A stretch of DNA of 64,000 nucleotides from Chloroflexota bacterium (GCA_014584575.1 JACTMP010000003.1:124001-188000), one strand, 5' to 3'; shown: positions 17,201 to 25,491, counted from the stretch's first letter. The notes: a model not told the origin generated them from the letters alone. A program made the numbers and translations.

Positions 17201-17535
17201 GCGAAGGGGCGCGCACAAATGACGCCCTGGCCGGGCTGGCGGCGGTGGCCTGCCAGCGGGGAGATATGCCTGCCGCCCTCGGCCATGTGGCGCCTATTCT
17301 GGAATTCCTGGGGCACAAGGATCTGGGTGGCGCGGAAGACCCGGCTTTTATTTACCAGACCTGTGTTCACATTTTGCAGGCAGCGGGCGACGGCCGTGCC
17401 GGTTGGGTGTTAGAGCGGGCCAGGGCGTTCTTGCACGGCCGTGCCGCTTCCCTGCATGATCCTGATGACCGGCAGCGATTTTTAACGGCCGTGCCCAGCC
17501 ATCGCGCTCTGTTGGGTGATGCGGTGAGGGGATGA
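14212..17535 (+). CDS. SARP-type transcriptional regulator (BTAD + NB-ARC ATPase + TPR)
   Basis: Likely cytosolic transcriptional activator with a nucleotide switch. 1107 residues. About 8-100: winged-helix DNA-binding domain (LTIELLGGLEVKVYG, then F-K-S-R-K-T-E-A-L-L). About 105-245: bacterial transcriptional activator (BTAD) helices ending LEAELGVEPQRET. About 255-560: NB-ARC/STAND ATPase with FIGRQAEL, Walker A GLGGVGKTRLAL (about residue 289), Walker B CLLVLDNFEHLL, sensor LLVTSRERL and LPLGIELAAA. About 630-1090: tetratricopeptide repeats (YDAALAAAHTAL, ASGYLALGNLYLMQGEYDLAL). A second ATG at 14221 is possible. A 33-bp perfect hairpin lies in frame in the BTAD linker. The gene holds about a dozen ACGGCCGT sites. 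Target genes unknown. Confidence 0.92.
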   Translation: MPNMAALTIELLGGLEVKVYGRALTTFKSRKTEALLVYLACGGRAPGRAYGRDELAAFLWDDSDPAQAQANLRKTLSELRQYLDEFLLVDRQTIALNPTADVWLDVAEFEALTDVKADRSFRPVSFERAIELYKGDFLAGFFLRDSYAFDEWAALQRERLRLTAVTTLETLAAHHLHHRQYSRGILYATHLLAMDPLHEASHRLLMRLLARSDQRSAALAQYTSCQQILEAELGVEPQRETTAVYHRIRHAPPQPIHFPTHFTPFIGRQAELVQISQLLDRPDCHLLTLLGLGGVGKTRLALQAAADLTSDYEHGVYFLSLAGTLPDFFLATLNSLLSVPATSQPPRQQLLDFLRPKQCLLVLDNFEHLLAHTAVLHDILRAAPQVQLLVTSRERLNLPLETMLELPGLAWPKDNTTPDEALATDAVQLFVKQAQRVQPDFNLNQANVAAVVHICQLVEGLPLGIELAAAASRAFSPAQIAAQIQQNLDFLSSRARDLPPRHRSIRAMFNHSWALLTAPEQQAFSQLSVCRNGFDAAAARAITGEGTAVLHALLSKSLLRQPTADRYDMHELARHFAAEWLQQAGLEAETRQRHSTHFCAYVQAQETALNGVDVRHGLAQLAAELENIHAAWEWATAEGEGELLATAVTGLSRYHLYQGPFAVGILLMQQAIDALSGQSAPIAQLKLHLALSSLQNRLGSYDAALAAAHTALTYATDQTDPADLVAIHLQIGLAHWHKSEHQAAHDQLVHTLSLAQTYGLTQLEAEAHTSLGLVHYYLGDFAAAAACYDLALPLHRQTGNRPGEGRTLHNMAIIYHHQDDIAQAIAHYQQGLTISQEVQDQQRIASGYLALGNLYLMQGEYDLALTHLEQAVSIRHHMGDPQWEWEQVYLAAVQHQMGDWAAAAQTYRQTITAMQAQGAPRKEGWALVGLALLQLHQGEATTAVPNSDRALTLALAHDPHIEGAALTVKGHGMLALGRLDEATVVYERLLVLRRQWGEGARTNDALAGLAAVACQRGDMPAALGHVAPILEFLGHKDLGGAEDPAFIYQTCVHILQAAGDGRAGWVLERARAFLHGRAASLHDPDDRQRFLTAVPSHRALLGDAVRG
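14557..14589. repeat. Perfect 15-bp hairpin (CTGACAGGTCT family) inside the SARP coding sequence
   Basis: AAAGCTGACAGGTCT, loop TTC, exact complement. It encodes K-A-D-R-S-F-R-P-V-S-F in the variable linker before E-R-A-I-E-L-Y-K-G-D-F. Same core as the hairpin at 12130-12163. Confidence 0.8.
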
Positions 17536-17757
17536 GCAGATGAAGGGGTGACACGGTGATCCTTCAATCTCTTGCGTATCCATTCACCAATTACTGATAA
17601 CCGGCACTAGACGCCCCTACTATCCTCCGGTATCATAACAGGTGGGGCTACCAAGAGTAGCCTGGCTGTAAGGCCGTTGCCAAATCTGGTGGAAACACAT
17701 AATGTCCTCAATCAGCCACAAGATGCCTTTATTGACTACGCAATGGTGAGCAACAAT

Positions 17758-18927
17758 ATGACAGACACAAGTCCAATTAACCCTATGGTTTTACAGTGGG
17801 CGCGTACAACCGCCGGGCTTTCCATTGATGCGGTTGTGCAGAAACTAAACCGTAAAAAGATCACGGTTGAAACCATTCAAGCGTGGGAAAGTGGTGAGGC
17901 AGCGCCGGATTACGTGCAGCTTGAAAGGCTGGCGTATGAGGTATATAAACGACCAATTGCCATCTTCTTCTTCCCGCAGCCCCCTGCTGAAGAAACACCC
18001 CAACAAGCCTTCCGCACCTTGCCTGATTCTGAAATACAGCGTCTATCACCGCGCTTGCGCTTTCTCCTACGTCGTGCCCAGGCAATGCAACTCAATCTTT
18101 ACGAGCTATATGAGGGTAAAAATCCGGCCAGCCGGCAGATTGTGCGCGATCTGCAATTTTCCCGTGATACTCCTGTACAAGAACTTGCCTATGTTGTTCG
18201 TCAATACTTAGGCATAGAACTGGCCGAGCAATTCAAATGGCGAAGCAGCGACGAAGCATTCAAAACATGGCGCAATGCGCTGGAAAATTGTGGCGTTTTT
18301 GTCTTTAAAGATGCGTTCAAAGAAGAAACGGTCTCCGGCTTTTGCCTGCATGATGACCACTTTCCTCTCATCTATGTCAATAACAGCACGGCCGTCACGC
18401 GACAGATATTTACACTATTTCACGAACTGGCTCACCTTTTATCTGGGACGGGAGGGATAGATAAACCGGATGATCGTTATATTAACAGCCTCAGCGGGCG
18501 AAACAAACAAATCGAGGTCCTTTGTAACCGTTTTGCGGCTGCCTTTCTGGTTCCCGAAGCTGACTTTGACCACCGCATCGGTGGGTTGCTTATTAACGAA
18601 ACAACCATAAGCACCCTGGCAAATCAATACAGCGTCAGCCGGGAAGTCATCCTGCGACGTCTGCTTGATAAGAAGTTGGTGACTCGGCAACTCTACGAAC
18701 AGTTGGTTGAAGAATGGCGTAACAATGTGGTGGACAAACAGGGCAGCGGCGGGGATTATTATCGTACACAAGGCGCGTATTTGGGTGAACGTTATCTGGA
18801 GTTGGTCTTCGGACGTCTCTATCAAAACAAAATATCTGTTGAACAACTTGCCGATTATCTGGGGGTAAAGACAAGTAGTGTGCCTGGTATGGAAGCGTTG
18901 ATCTTGCCAAGAGGAGCAGGAGCGTGA
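17758..18927 (+). CDS. XRE-HTH / ImmA-IrrE metallopeptidase fusion, likely antitoxin-type partner
   Basis: 389 residues from the ATG at 17758 (MTDTSPINP); ATGs at 17743 and 17677 are alternatives. Residues 8-70 form a Cro/C1-type helix-turn-helix (LQWARTTAGLSIDAVVQKL, then TIQAWESGEAAPDYVQLERLA). The middle (FFFPQPPAEE to QLNLYELYEG) is the usual linker. The ImmA/IrrE (COG2856) zinc-peptidase domain has IFTLFHELAHLL at about residues 218-229 and a downstream N-R-F-A-A-A-F-L-V-P-E block. Known ImmA proteins cleave or regulate repressors. It overlaps the next gene by four bases (GTGA). Base composition is more AT-rich than the surroundings and only one ACGGCCGT occurs, suggesting transfer. Confidence 0.88.
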   Translation: MTDTSPINPMVLQWARTTAGLSIDAVVQKLNRKKITVETIQAWESGEAAPDYVQLERLAYEVYKRPIAIFFFPQPPAEETPQQAFRTLPDSEIQRLSPRLRFLLRRAQAMQLNLYELYEGKNPASRQIVRDLQFSRDTPVQELAYVVRQYLGIELAEQFKWRSSDEAFKTWRNALENCGVFVFKDAFKEETVSGFCLHDDHFPLIYVNNSTAVTRQIFTLFHELAHLLSGTGGIDKPDDRYINSLSGRNKQIEVLCNRFAAAFLVPEADFDHRIGGLLINETTISTLANQYSVSREVILRRLLDKKLVTRQLYEQLVEEWRNNVVDKQGSGGDYYRTQGAYLGERYLELVFGRLYQNKISVEQLADYLGVKTSSVPGMEALILPRGAGA

Positions 18928-19391
18928 CCTACGTTTTTGACAGCAACACTTTAATTGCTCTGTTCAGGCACTACTATCCTGGCCGATTCCCTTCTTTGTG
19001 GCAGAAATTTGCCCAGGCTGTTGACTCCCAAACTATCATCTCTGTACGAGAGGTTAAGAACGAAATCAGTCAACAAGAAGATGCCCTGGCAGAATGGGCT
19101 AAAAAACATCCCGACTTTTTTCATTCCCCTGAACCGGATGAATTACGTTTTGTTGCACAGATATTTGCTATATCCCATTTTCAATCCCTTGTACGGAAAC
19201 AAGAGCAGTTACAAGGAAAGCCGGTAGCCGATCCGTTTATCATTGCTAAAGCTAAATCGTTAAATGGTTGTGTGGTTACGGAAGAACTATTCAAACCAAA
19301 CTCATCCAGGGTTCCCAATATCTGCCAGCACTTTGGTATCAATTGTCTAAATTTGGAGGGGTTCATGGAGCGGGAGAACTGGACTTTTTGA
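18924..19391 (+). CDS. DUF4411 PIN-like protein, putative toxin
   Basis: 155 residues, GTG start at 18924 behind GAGGAGCAGG, overlapping the stop of the XRE-ImmA gene. Opens with TYVFDSNTLIALFRHYYP, the PIN-type first acidic motif; then VREVKNEI and a central ADPFIIAKAKSLNG, where the second Asp cluster is expected, followed by VVTEE. This matches DUF4411, a PIN-fold ribonuclease family often paired with Xre-COG2856 genes in predicted toxin-antitoxin modules. Activity is inferred; the pairing and overlap are seen directly. Confidence 0.85.
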   Translation: MTYVFDSNTLIALFRHYYPGRFPSLWQKFAQAVDSQTIISVREVKNEISQQEDALAEWAKKHPDFFHSPEPDELRFVAQIFAISHFQSLVRKQEQLQGKPVADPFIIAKAKSLNGCVVTEELFKPNSSRVPNICQHFGINCLNLEGFMERENWTF

Positions 19392-19519
19392 GATGGCCTG
19401 CGACCCCATTTAAAAATTCCCCATTCCAGCACGAGTGCTACTATTGCTACTCTGTGTGAGACGGAGCCGGGGCAGTGGGTGATGTGGGGGTGGGTTACGG
19501 CCGTGCCGCCAGCTCCCCA

Positions 19520-19759
19520 CTACAAAAGAGGTTGTTGTGCCAGTATTATCATCATCCAGACGAGCAGCAGCAGGATAACGGCCGTGCTGACGGCCAGATA
19601 TGCCAGCGTTGTCCATGCGATAGCTGGCATATCGGCGTCATCTTTCCCGGTCGGGGATATGGCCGCCCCCGACGCCGGCATTAACCGGGCGCCACACTGC
19701 CAACAAACGGCATCATCCGGTAATATCGTTTGCCCACAACGCTCACATTTGCCCGCCAT
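19520..19759 (-). CDS. Zinc-ribbon membrane protein, 79 residues
   Basis: Start at 19757-19759 behind AAAGGG. The N-terminus has two CxxC knuckles (CERCGQTILPDDAVCWQCG), a zinc ribbon. After a short linker, one transmembrane helix (TLAYLAVSTAVILLLLVWMM) leads to the C-terminus. Likely a membrane-tethered zinc-ribbon protein with the ribbon in the cytosol. Function unknown. Convergent with the PIN gene and divergent from the sensor kinase. Confidence 0.7.
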   Translation of the reverse strand: MAGKCERCGQTILPDDAVCWQCGARLMPASGAAISPTGKDDADMPAIAWTTLAYLAVSTAVILLLLVWMMIILAQQPLL

Positions 19760-19945
19760 GATAGTTGCCCTTTGCACATTGGGTACTCAAGTCCTATTGT
19801 TGCTATCGCACCCTAATCGTACACTTTTTTCACGTGGAGAAGTACCCCAAACGTATCGAAAATCTCACAAAGTATAGTTGAATGGTTTAACGACAGGCAA
19901 TTATTTAGCATATATTCCCTTTTCCTCCTTTTTCTCCTCTTCCCG

Positions 19946-19977
19946 CAAAGAGCCTTGCTACCCAGCAAGGCTCTTTG
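19946..19977. repeat. Perfect 14-bp hairpin upstream of the sensor kinase
   Basis: CAAAGAGCCTTGCT, loop ACCC, exact complement. Lies about 80 bases before the kinase start. No T-run of terminator length follows on either strand. Confidence 0.6.
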
Positions 19978-20057
19978 TATTACCGGGACGGACAGGTTTT
20001 ACACTTTCGTTACAGATTCCTCCTTCGCGGTTCAGGAATTTGGGCTACACTTTGCCT

Positions 20058-21506
20058 ATGCTCAAGACATTACGCAGCCGCCTGCTGCTTTCTTATGTGG
20101 TTGTCATTCTCATTGCCCTGATGGTGGTAGGGGCAGCCATGCTGGCTTTTGTGGCCCGGCCCAATGTGCGCTACTTTTTTACCTTGCAGCGGCTGGATGA
20201 TTTGAGCCGCGTCAGCCGCAACGAATTGGTGCGGCTGCTGCAAACAGGGGCCAATAACGAGACAATCATTCAGGTGTTGGATGAAACGGCCGTGCAAAAC
20301 AATGTGCGCATCCTGGTGCTGGATGCCCGCACACTGACGGTGATTTACGATAGCGATGTGAACGACGCCTGGATGGGGGATACGATTCGCGCCGAGGAGA
20401 TTGACCGGCGTTTCCTGCCCTCCACCGACGCCAATACGCTTGCCGCCCGCTTCCAACATGATAATGGCTCTACCTGGGTACTTTATTCGCGGGCCTTGCT
20501 CGCCAGCGCCGGTGTAGACCGGCAAATGGTTGTCTATGCCGTGCCAGAACCGACAGCCCGCGCCTTTTTTGACGAGTTGGGTTTTGGTCGGGCGCTGCTG
20601 TGGGCAGGAGCGTTGGCGATGGTGGTGGCGGCATTGTTGGGCGTGTGGATTACCCGGTCGGTGGTACGGCCGTTGCAAAAACTGGCAGGCGCGGCGGAGG
20701 CCATCGCCGCCGGAGATTACGAGCAGCAGTTGCCGCTGCAAGGGCCGGAAGAAGTGCAGCGTGTGGCCGCCAGCTTTAATACCATGTCCGCCGAAGTGAC
20801 CATAACGCGCAACGCCCAACGCGACTTTGTGGCCAACGTCTCCCACGATTTGAAGACGCCCATTACCTCCATTCGTGGTTGGAGCCAGGCATTGCTGGAT
20901 GGCACGGCCGTGACCGCTCCCGATCAACAGCAGGCGGCCGGCGTCATCTACGCCGAATCGGAGCGGATGGAGCGCATGGTCAACGGGCTGCTTGATCTGG
21001 CGCGCATCGAGTCCGGGCAACTGATCCTGAGACAGGAACCGGTGGAGATGCAAGCCTTGTTGCAACACCTGTACCACACGTTTCTCCCCCGCGCCCAGGA
21101 GCACGAGATCACCCTGACACTGGCCGCACCCACGCCGATTACGGTATGGGGCGACCATGACCGGCTGGTGCAGGTACTCAGTAATCTGCTGGACAACGCC
21201 CTGGCGCACACGCCATCAGGCGGGAATGTCCAGTTAGGGCTGGCGCTGCACGGTGAAAACGAAGTAGATGTATGGGTACAGGATAACGGCAAGGGCATTC
21301 CGGCCGAAGAGTTGAGTCGCATTTTTGAACGTTTTTACCAGGTGGAGAAATCCCGGATGCGCGGCGACGGCCGTGATGGTTCCGGCTTAGGGTTGGCGAT
21401 TGTGCAGGAGCTGGTGCAGTTGCATCACGGCCGTGTGCTGGCCCGCAGCCAGGTAGGCAAGGGCAGCCTGTTTATCGTCCGGCTGCCTGCACCTGATGCC
21501 CGATAG
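20058..21506 (+). CDS. Membrane sensor histidine kinase (orphan)
   Basis: 482 residues from the ATG at 20058 (MLKTLRSRLLLSY). An open extension to 19878 crosses a perfect hairpin and is rejected. First helix about residues 9-31, extracytoplasmic domain about 32-175, second helix about 178-198, HAMP about 199-250. HisKA has the phospho-accepting His in VANVSHDLKTPITSIR (about residue 263). The ATPase has NLLDNALAHTPSGG (N box), DNGKGIPAEEL (G1), FERFYQVEKSR (F box) and GSGLGLAIV (G2). It autophosphorylates and should pass phosphate to a response regulator, but none is adjacent, which is unusual for this BaeS/PhoR-like type. Confidence 0.92.
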   Translation: MLKTLRSRLLLSYVVVILIALMVVGAAMLAFVARPNVRYFFTLQRLDDLSRVSRNELVRLLQTGANNETIIQVLDETAVQNNVRILVLDARTLTVIYDSDVNDAWMGDTIRAEEIDRRFLPSTDANTLAARFQHDNGSTWVLYSRALLASAGVDRQMVVYAVPEPTARAFFDELGFGRALLWAGALAMVVAALLGVWITRSVVRPLQKLAGAAEAIAAGDYEQQLPLQGPEEVQRVAASFNTMSAEVTITRNAQRDFVANVSHDLKTPITSIRGWSQALLDGTAVTAPDQQQAAGVIYAESERMERMVNGLLDLARIESGQLILRQEPVEMQALLQHLYHTFLPRAQEHEITLTLAAPTPITVWGDHDRLVQVLSNLLDNALAHTPSGGNVQLGLALHGENEVDVWVQDNGKGIPAEELSRIFERFYQVEKSRMRGDGRDGSGLGLAIVQELVQLHHGRVLARSQVGKGSLFIVRLPAPDAR

Positions 21507-21634
21507 CCCAAAACAGCAGCCCTAAACACCCACACCCACCTCTCACCCCTCTGAATCTTTGGACAGTAGGCGATCCGATGGTAAAACTGTGCAGTCGCAG
21601 ATGCGGCAACATGACTGATTCATGGAGCGCCTAA

Positions 21635-23611
21635 ATGCCCTTTTTGAACGAACGGCAAAAGTACACCCTCAGTCGCCTGGCCGATACCCTGATACCCGCT
21701 CTGGAAGTGCAAGATGGGGAAGACGAACGTCTTTTTGGTATTCGCGCTTCTGACCTGGACATTGGCGAACTGGCGGAAGCCAAACTGGAGGCAGTGGCCG
21801 ATGCACGCAAGTTAAGGGAGGTATCCCTTTTTCTGAACTTACTGGAAATGCCGCTGGTCAATTTGCTGCTGGCCGGACAGTGGGGGGCATTTTCAGCCAT
21901 GCAGCTAGACCGGCGCACGGCCGTACTGCGGTCATGGGGCAACAGCCGCCTGGCCATACGCCGCCGCATCTTTCAGGGCTTGAAACGACTGATCACTTTT
22001 CTGTTTTACGCCACCATGCCAGATGGCAGACCCAACCCCACCTGGCCTGTTTTTGCCTATGAGGGGCCACCGTTTACCCCCATGGATACACCACGCTCCA
22101 TTCAACCGCTGGTGGTTGGTAAAGAAGAAACGACACTGGAAACGGCCGTGCTCATCATCGGGTCAGGCGCGGGCGGCGGGGTAGTGGCGGGTGAACTGAG
22201 CGCCGCCGGCCTGGATGTGCTGGTGGTAGAGAAGGGGGGCTATTTTGCGGAGGCGGATTACACCGGGCAAGAAGTGGCCGGCTACAACAGCCTGTACGAA
22301 AAGCAAGGGGCGCTGACAACCGCCGACGTGTGTATGAGTGTGTTGGCGGGCAGCACCCTGGGTGGCGGCACGGCCGTGAACTGGCTCACCTCGCTGCCCC
22401 CGCCGCAGGATGTCCTGGTGGAGTGGGCGCAACACGGCTTCAGCGCCGCCGCCACCGCCGCCTTTGAGGAGAGCCTCATTGCCGTCAGCGCCCGTCTGGG
22501 CATTACCACGGCTGAAAGCGAAGCCAACCGGCAAAATGAACTACTGGCGCAAGGGGCACAGGCCTTAGGCTACCAGGTGGACGTTATCCCCCGCAATGCA
22601 CACGGCTGTATAGATTGTTCCTACTGTAATTACGGTTGTGTTTATGCCGCCAAACAAAGCACCCTCAAAACCTATTTGCAAGACGCCTATGACCGGGGCG
22701 GGCGCTTCCTGGTCAATGCCCACGTGGATCGTATCTTGCAGCAACACGGCCGTGTCAGCGGCGCTGAAGTAACCGTTAACCAAAACGGTCAACCATATCA
22801 AATCACCATCAAAGCTGACATTGTGGTAGTGGCGGCGGGGGCCATCCACACCCCGGCGCTGCTGCGCCGCTCTGGTCTGCACAATAAACACATTGGGCAG
22901 CATCTCCACCTGCATCCCGTCACCCAAACCTGGGGCATTTACGCCGACCCGGTGTATAGCTGGCGTGGCGCGCCACAGACGCGCGTCGTTCAGGATTTTG
23001 CCGATATGGACGGCCGTGGCTTTGGCGTGCGGCTGGAAACATCACCAGGGCATCCTGGCTCTTATACTTCGTCACTGCCCTGGCAATCCGGGCGGCAACA
23101 CAAACGGCTGGTGCAGCGCCTGCACCACATTGGCAACCATATTGTGCTTACCCGTGACTTTTATGGCGGGCAGGTACGGCTCGACTCGCAGGGGCAACCC
23201 GTCTTGCACTATCACCTGCACAAGCATGACGCCCGCCACCTGTGGCAGGGCATGGTGGAGTCGTTCAAGATTCACCGGGCGGCCGGCGCGCAGCGGATTA
23301 TCGCCCCCCACAACCAGTACATTTTCTGGCAGTCGGGAGAGGATTTTGAACTGTTTCTGGCAAAAGTGCAGCAGCAGGGTTTCCCCGTCAACGGGTATGG
23401 CCTGTTTAGCGCCCACCAGATGTCTACCTGCCGTATTGGCCACTCACCGGCCACAGGCGCACTCAAACCAACCGGCGAGACGTATGAGTTGGCAAATCTG
23501 TGGGTAGCGGATGGCAGTGTGTTTCCTACGGCCGTAGGGGTGAACCCCATGCTCTCCATAATGGCAACCGCACATTATATTGCCGGGCAGATCAGGAACG
23601 GTAATCGCTAG
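21635..23611 (+). CDS. GMC-family oxidoreductase, fatty-alcohol-oxidase type
   Basis: FAD-dependent alcohol oxidase/dehydrogenase, 658 residues. The first 150 residues form a helical region seen in long-chain alcohol oxidase-like members (TLSRLADTLIPAL). The dinucleotide-binding motif VLIIGSGAGGGVVAGEL lies at about residues 172-188, with VLVVEKGG as the second strand. AGSTLGGGTAVNW is the GMC signature region. A cysteine cluster C-I-D-C-S-Y-C-N-Y-G-C (about residue 325) is typical of this subgroup. The C-terminus has SAHQMSTCRIG and VADGSVFPTAVGVNPMLSIMA, including the active-site region. No signal peptide. Substrate unknown. The intergenic region before it (21507-21634) shows nothing distinctive. 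Confidence 0.9.
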   Translation: MPFLNERQKYTLSRLADTLIPALEVQDGEDERLFGIRASDLDIGELAEAKLEAVADARKLREVSLFLNLLEMPLVNLLLAGQWGAFSAMQLDRRTAVLRSWGNSRLAIRRRIFQGLKRLITFLFYATMPDGRPNPTWPVFAYEGPPFTPMDTPRSIQPLVVGKEETTLETAVLIIGSGAGGGVVAGELSAAGLDVLVVEKGGYFAEADYTGQEVAGYNSLYEKQGALTTADVCMSVLAGSTLGGGTAVNWLTSLPPPQDVLVEWAQHGFSAAATAAFEESLIAVSARLGITTAESEANRQNELLAQGAQALGYQVDVIPRNAHGCIDCSYCNYGCVYAAKQSTLKTYLQDAYDRGGRFLVNAHVDRILQQHGRVSGAEVTVNQNGQPYQITIKADIVVVAAGAIHTPALLRRSGLHNKHIGQHLHLHPVTQTWGIYADPVYSWRGAPQTRVVQDFADMDGRGFGVRLETSPGHPGSYTSSLPWQSGRQHKRLVQRLHHIGNHIVLTRDFYGGQVRLDSQGQPVLHYHLHKHDARHLWQGMVESFKIHRAAGAQRIIAPHNQYIFWQSGEDFELFLAKVQQQGFPVNGYGLFSAHQMSTCRIGHSPATGALKPTGETYELANLWVADGSVFPTAVGVNPMLSIMATAHYIAGQIRNGNR

Positions 23612-23665
23612 TCGGTGATCGGTAATCGGAAGTCCGACTTCGGACTTCGGGCTTCCGGCTTCGGT
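23611..23665. repeat. Period-7 repeat (GGTAATC then ACTTCGG types)
   Basis: GTAATCG, CTAGTCG, GTGATCG, GTAATCG, then ACTTCGG, ACTTCGG, GCTTCCG, GCTTCGG. Two different units joined head to tail between convergent genes. Confidence 0.7.
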
Positions 23666-24496
23666 TTACAGATCGCGGCGGGAGATGCTGAACAGGGCAA
23701 GCAGGAGCAGGCTGCCCGCATACACAACGGCATAACCGACCATCAAATGGCTAGGCTGGGAAATGACGGCAAATGGCCCGGCAAAATAGGCAGAGGTGAC
23801 AAAGTTCGGCTGAAACATCAGCAATGCCCGATTCCAGACAGCCTGGGTGGGCATCAGCAGGCTGGTGATGATGCCAATGTTCACGGCCGTTTCATTTTCC
23901 AGCAACGCTCCAATTTGCTCAATCCACCCCCCCAGAAAAGCGATGCCAAAGAGCATAAAAGCTAACACCCCATTCGCCAGCGTGGAAAGGCGGGTGCCGC
24001 CGAGGATGGTGACGGACAGGATGACGCAGGCTTGCAATAGCATGAGCGCCAGACCAGGCAAAATGTTCGCTGGCGTTACACCCGTGCGTAGATAGACAAT
24101 GAGCATCAGTCCCCCACCCAACAGCAAAATATACAGCGCCAGCAATACCACGAAGCCCAGCCACTTGCCCAACACCACTTCCCAACGGCGAATCGGCTTG
24201 GTGACAATGGCTTCAATGGTGTGGGACTCTATCTCGCCAGACACGGCCGTGACCGACACCAACACCGCCAGCAGCGCCACCAGCAAGTTCGCCGCATACA
24301 ACCCCGTTGTCAACAGCAGCCCGCTGATGGTAATCGCTTCTTCAAGATTCGCGTGTTCCTCCATTTCCGTCACAATGGCATTGAACCCCAGGGCAAACAA
24401 CGCCAGGAACCCCAACGCCATCAGCACCCCCACCCACAAAATCCGGCGGCGCTGCGTTTCACGGAGGGTCAATTTGGCAAAAAGTAAAGTGGTCAT
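23666..24496 (-). CDS. ABC-2 type transporter permease
   Basis: 276 residues with about six membrane helices. Helix one is at about 20-42. The cytoplasmic loop with V-S-G-E-I-E-S-H-T-I-E-A-I-V-T-K-P-I-R-R (about 88-108) is the ABC-2 coupling region. It ends with SISRRDL. No ATPase gene is adjacent in the window, so the partner must be encoded elsewhere. Substrate unknown. Convergent with the GMC gene; a short AATTACC repeat (24506-24546) precedes its start. Confidence 0.85.
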   Translation of the reverse strand: MTTLLFAKLTLRETQRRRILWVGVLMALGFLALFALGFNAIVTEMEEHANLEEAITISGLLLTTGLYAANLLVALLAVLVSVTAVSGEIESHTIEAIVTKPIRRWEVVLGKWLGFVVLLALYILLLGGGLMLIVYLRTGVTPANILPGLALMLLQACVILSVTILGGTRLSTLANGVLAFMLFGIAFLGGWIEQIGALLENETAVNIGIITSLLMPTQAVWNRALLMFQPNFVTSAYFAGPFAVISQPSHLMVGYAVVYAGSLLLLALFSISRRDL

Positions 24497-24505
24497 GGAG
24501 ATATT

Positions 24506-24546
24506 GAGGTAATTGGGTAATTAGGTAATTACGCACCCAATTATCC
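24506..24546. repeat. Short repeat (GGTAATT type)
   Basis: GGTAATT, GGGTAATT, AGGTAATT, then ACCCAATTATCC as the inverted half. Upstream of the ABC-2 permease. Confidence 0.6.
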
Positions 24547-24575
24547 CTCACCGGCTGCCAAATGCTACCCATTTT

Positions 24576-24603
24576 TTGTATGCCTTTGCCCGCTGGTTAT
24601 AAT
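24576..24603 (+). promoter_or_regulatory. Candidate sigma-70-type promoter
   Basis: TTGTAT, 16 bases, TATAAT, reading toward the acyltransferase. Spacing is good and the -10 is consensus. Not tested. Confidence 0.4.
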
Positions 24604-24643
24604 CATATGGCGCAGTGCGTCGTAAAAGGCGCGTTTTGCACCC

Positions 24644-24670
24644 GGCAGGCGATTTGGAAAATCGCCTGCC
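24644..24670. repeat. Perfect 12-bp hairpin (GCGATTT core)
   Basis: GGCAGGCGATTT, loop GGA, exact complement, in the 5' region of the acyltransferase. Shares GCGATTT-N3-AAATCGC with 13350-13370. Confidence 0.65.
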
Positions 24671-24699
24671 CCACATCGCGGATAAGGTAACAAGAAATT

Positions 24700-25401
24700 A
24701 TGTTTTTACACGGATTAAGGATTTTATGCCGTTTTATTTTGAAGGTTATTGCCAGAGTGGATATTCAGGGGATGGAACATATTCCGGCGACGGGGGGGAC
24801 GTTGATTGTCTCCAATCACCTGGGGCGGCTGGACGCCATGTTGGGCGTCGTGCTGGCGGACCGGGATGACATCATCTTGATGATTGCCGACAAATATGAA
24901 AAACAGGCATTCTGGCGCTTTCTGGGTAACAAGCTGAATGCCATCTGGCTGAACCGGGAAGAGGCTGATTTCCATGCCCTGCGTGAGGTGAGCAAACGGC
25001 TACAGGCGGGTGGCATCAGCGGCATTGCCCCGGAAGGCACACGCAGCAAGACGGAATCGCTGCTGCCGGGCAAGCCCGGCGCCGCTTATCTGGCCGCCAA
25101 AACGGGGGTGTTGGTGGTGCCGGTGGCACTGTGGGGCACGGAAGATCGCGTGGTAAAGGAGCGTCTCTCCCGGCTGCGGCGGCTGGATATTCACATTCGC
25201 ATTGGCGCGCCGTTTACGCTGCCGGCGCTGAAACGGGCCACACGTGACGAGATGTTGTCCCAGGGCACGGAGGAGATTATGACCCGCATTGCCTCCATGC
25301 TGCCGGAGCAATATCGCGGCGTTTACGCCAATCATCCCCGCGTAGCCCCAAGCAGCGACAGTAGTAGCCTGGGGACGATCCTCTTGGAACCGGGTAATTA
25401 G
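24700..25401 (+). CDS. 1-acyl-sn-glycerol-3-phosphate acyltransferase (PlsC family)
   Basis: Membrane-associated acyltransferase of phospholipid synthesis. 233 residues from the ATG at 24700, with AAGGT ten bases upstream. Motif I reads NHLGRLD (about residues 39-45; the His and Asp of HX4D are present). Motif III reads PEGTRS (about residues 110-115). VPVALWGTE fits motif IV. An amphipathic or membrane-touching N-terminus (ILCRFILKVIARV) is present. The branch (lysophosphatidate versus another acyl acceptor) cannot be told from sequence. Confidence 0.88.
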   Translation: MFLHGLRILCRFILKVIARVDIQGMEHIPATGGTLIVSNHLGRLDAMLGVVLADRDDIILMIADKYEKQAFWRFLGNKLNAIWLNREEADFHALREVSKRLQAGGISGIAPEGTRSKTESLLPGKPGAAYLAAKTGVLVVPVALWGTEDRVVKERLSRLRRLDIHIRIGAPFTLPALKRATRDEMLSQGTEEIMTRIASMLPEQYRGVYANHPRVAPSSDSSSLGTILLEPGN

Positions 25402-25491
25402 CGTATGGGGTGTCAGGTTTTACACCCGGCACAATAGGCTATACTTGGGCGGGTTGAGTCTTTATAGCAACCGGAAGTTGAGGAGCTGGAT

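Noticed and set aside
20070-21209. 379-codon minus-strand open frame opposite the sensor kinase
   Set aside because: The kinase motifs are all on the plus strand; the antisense frame is low-complexity and basic, as expected of a GC-rich shadow.
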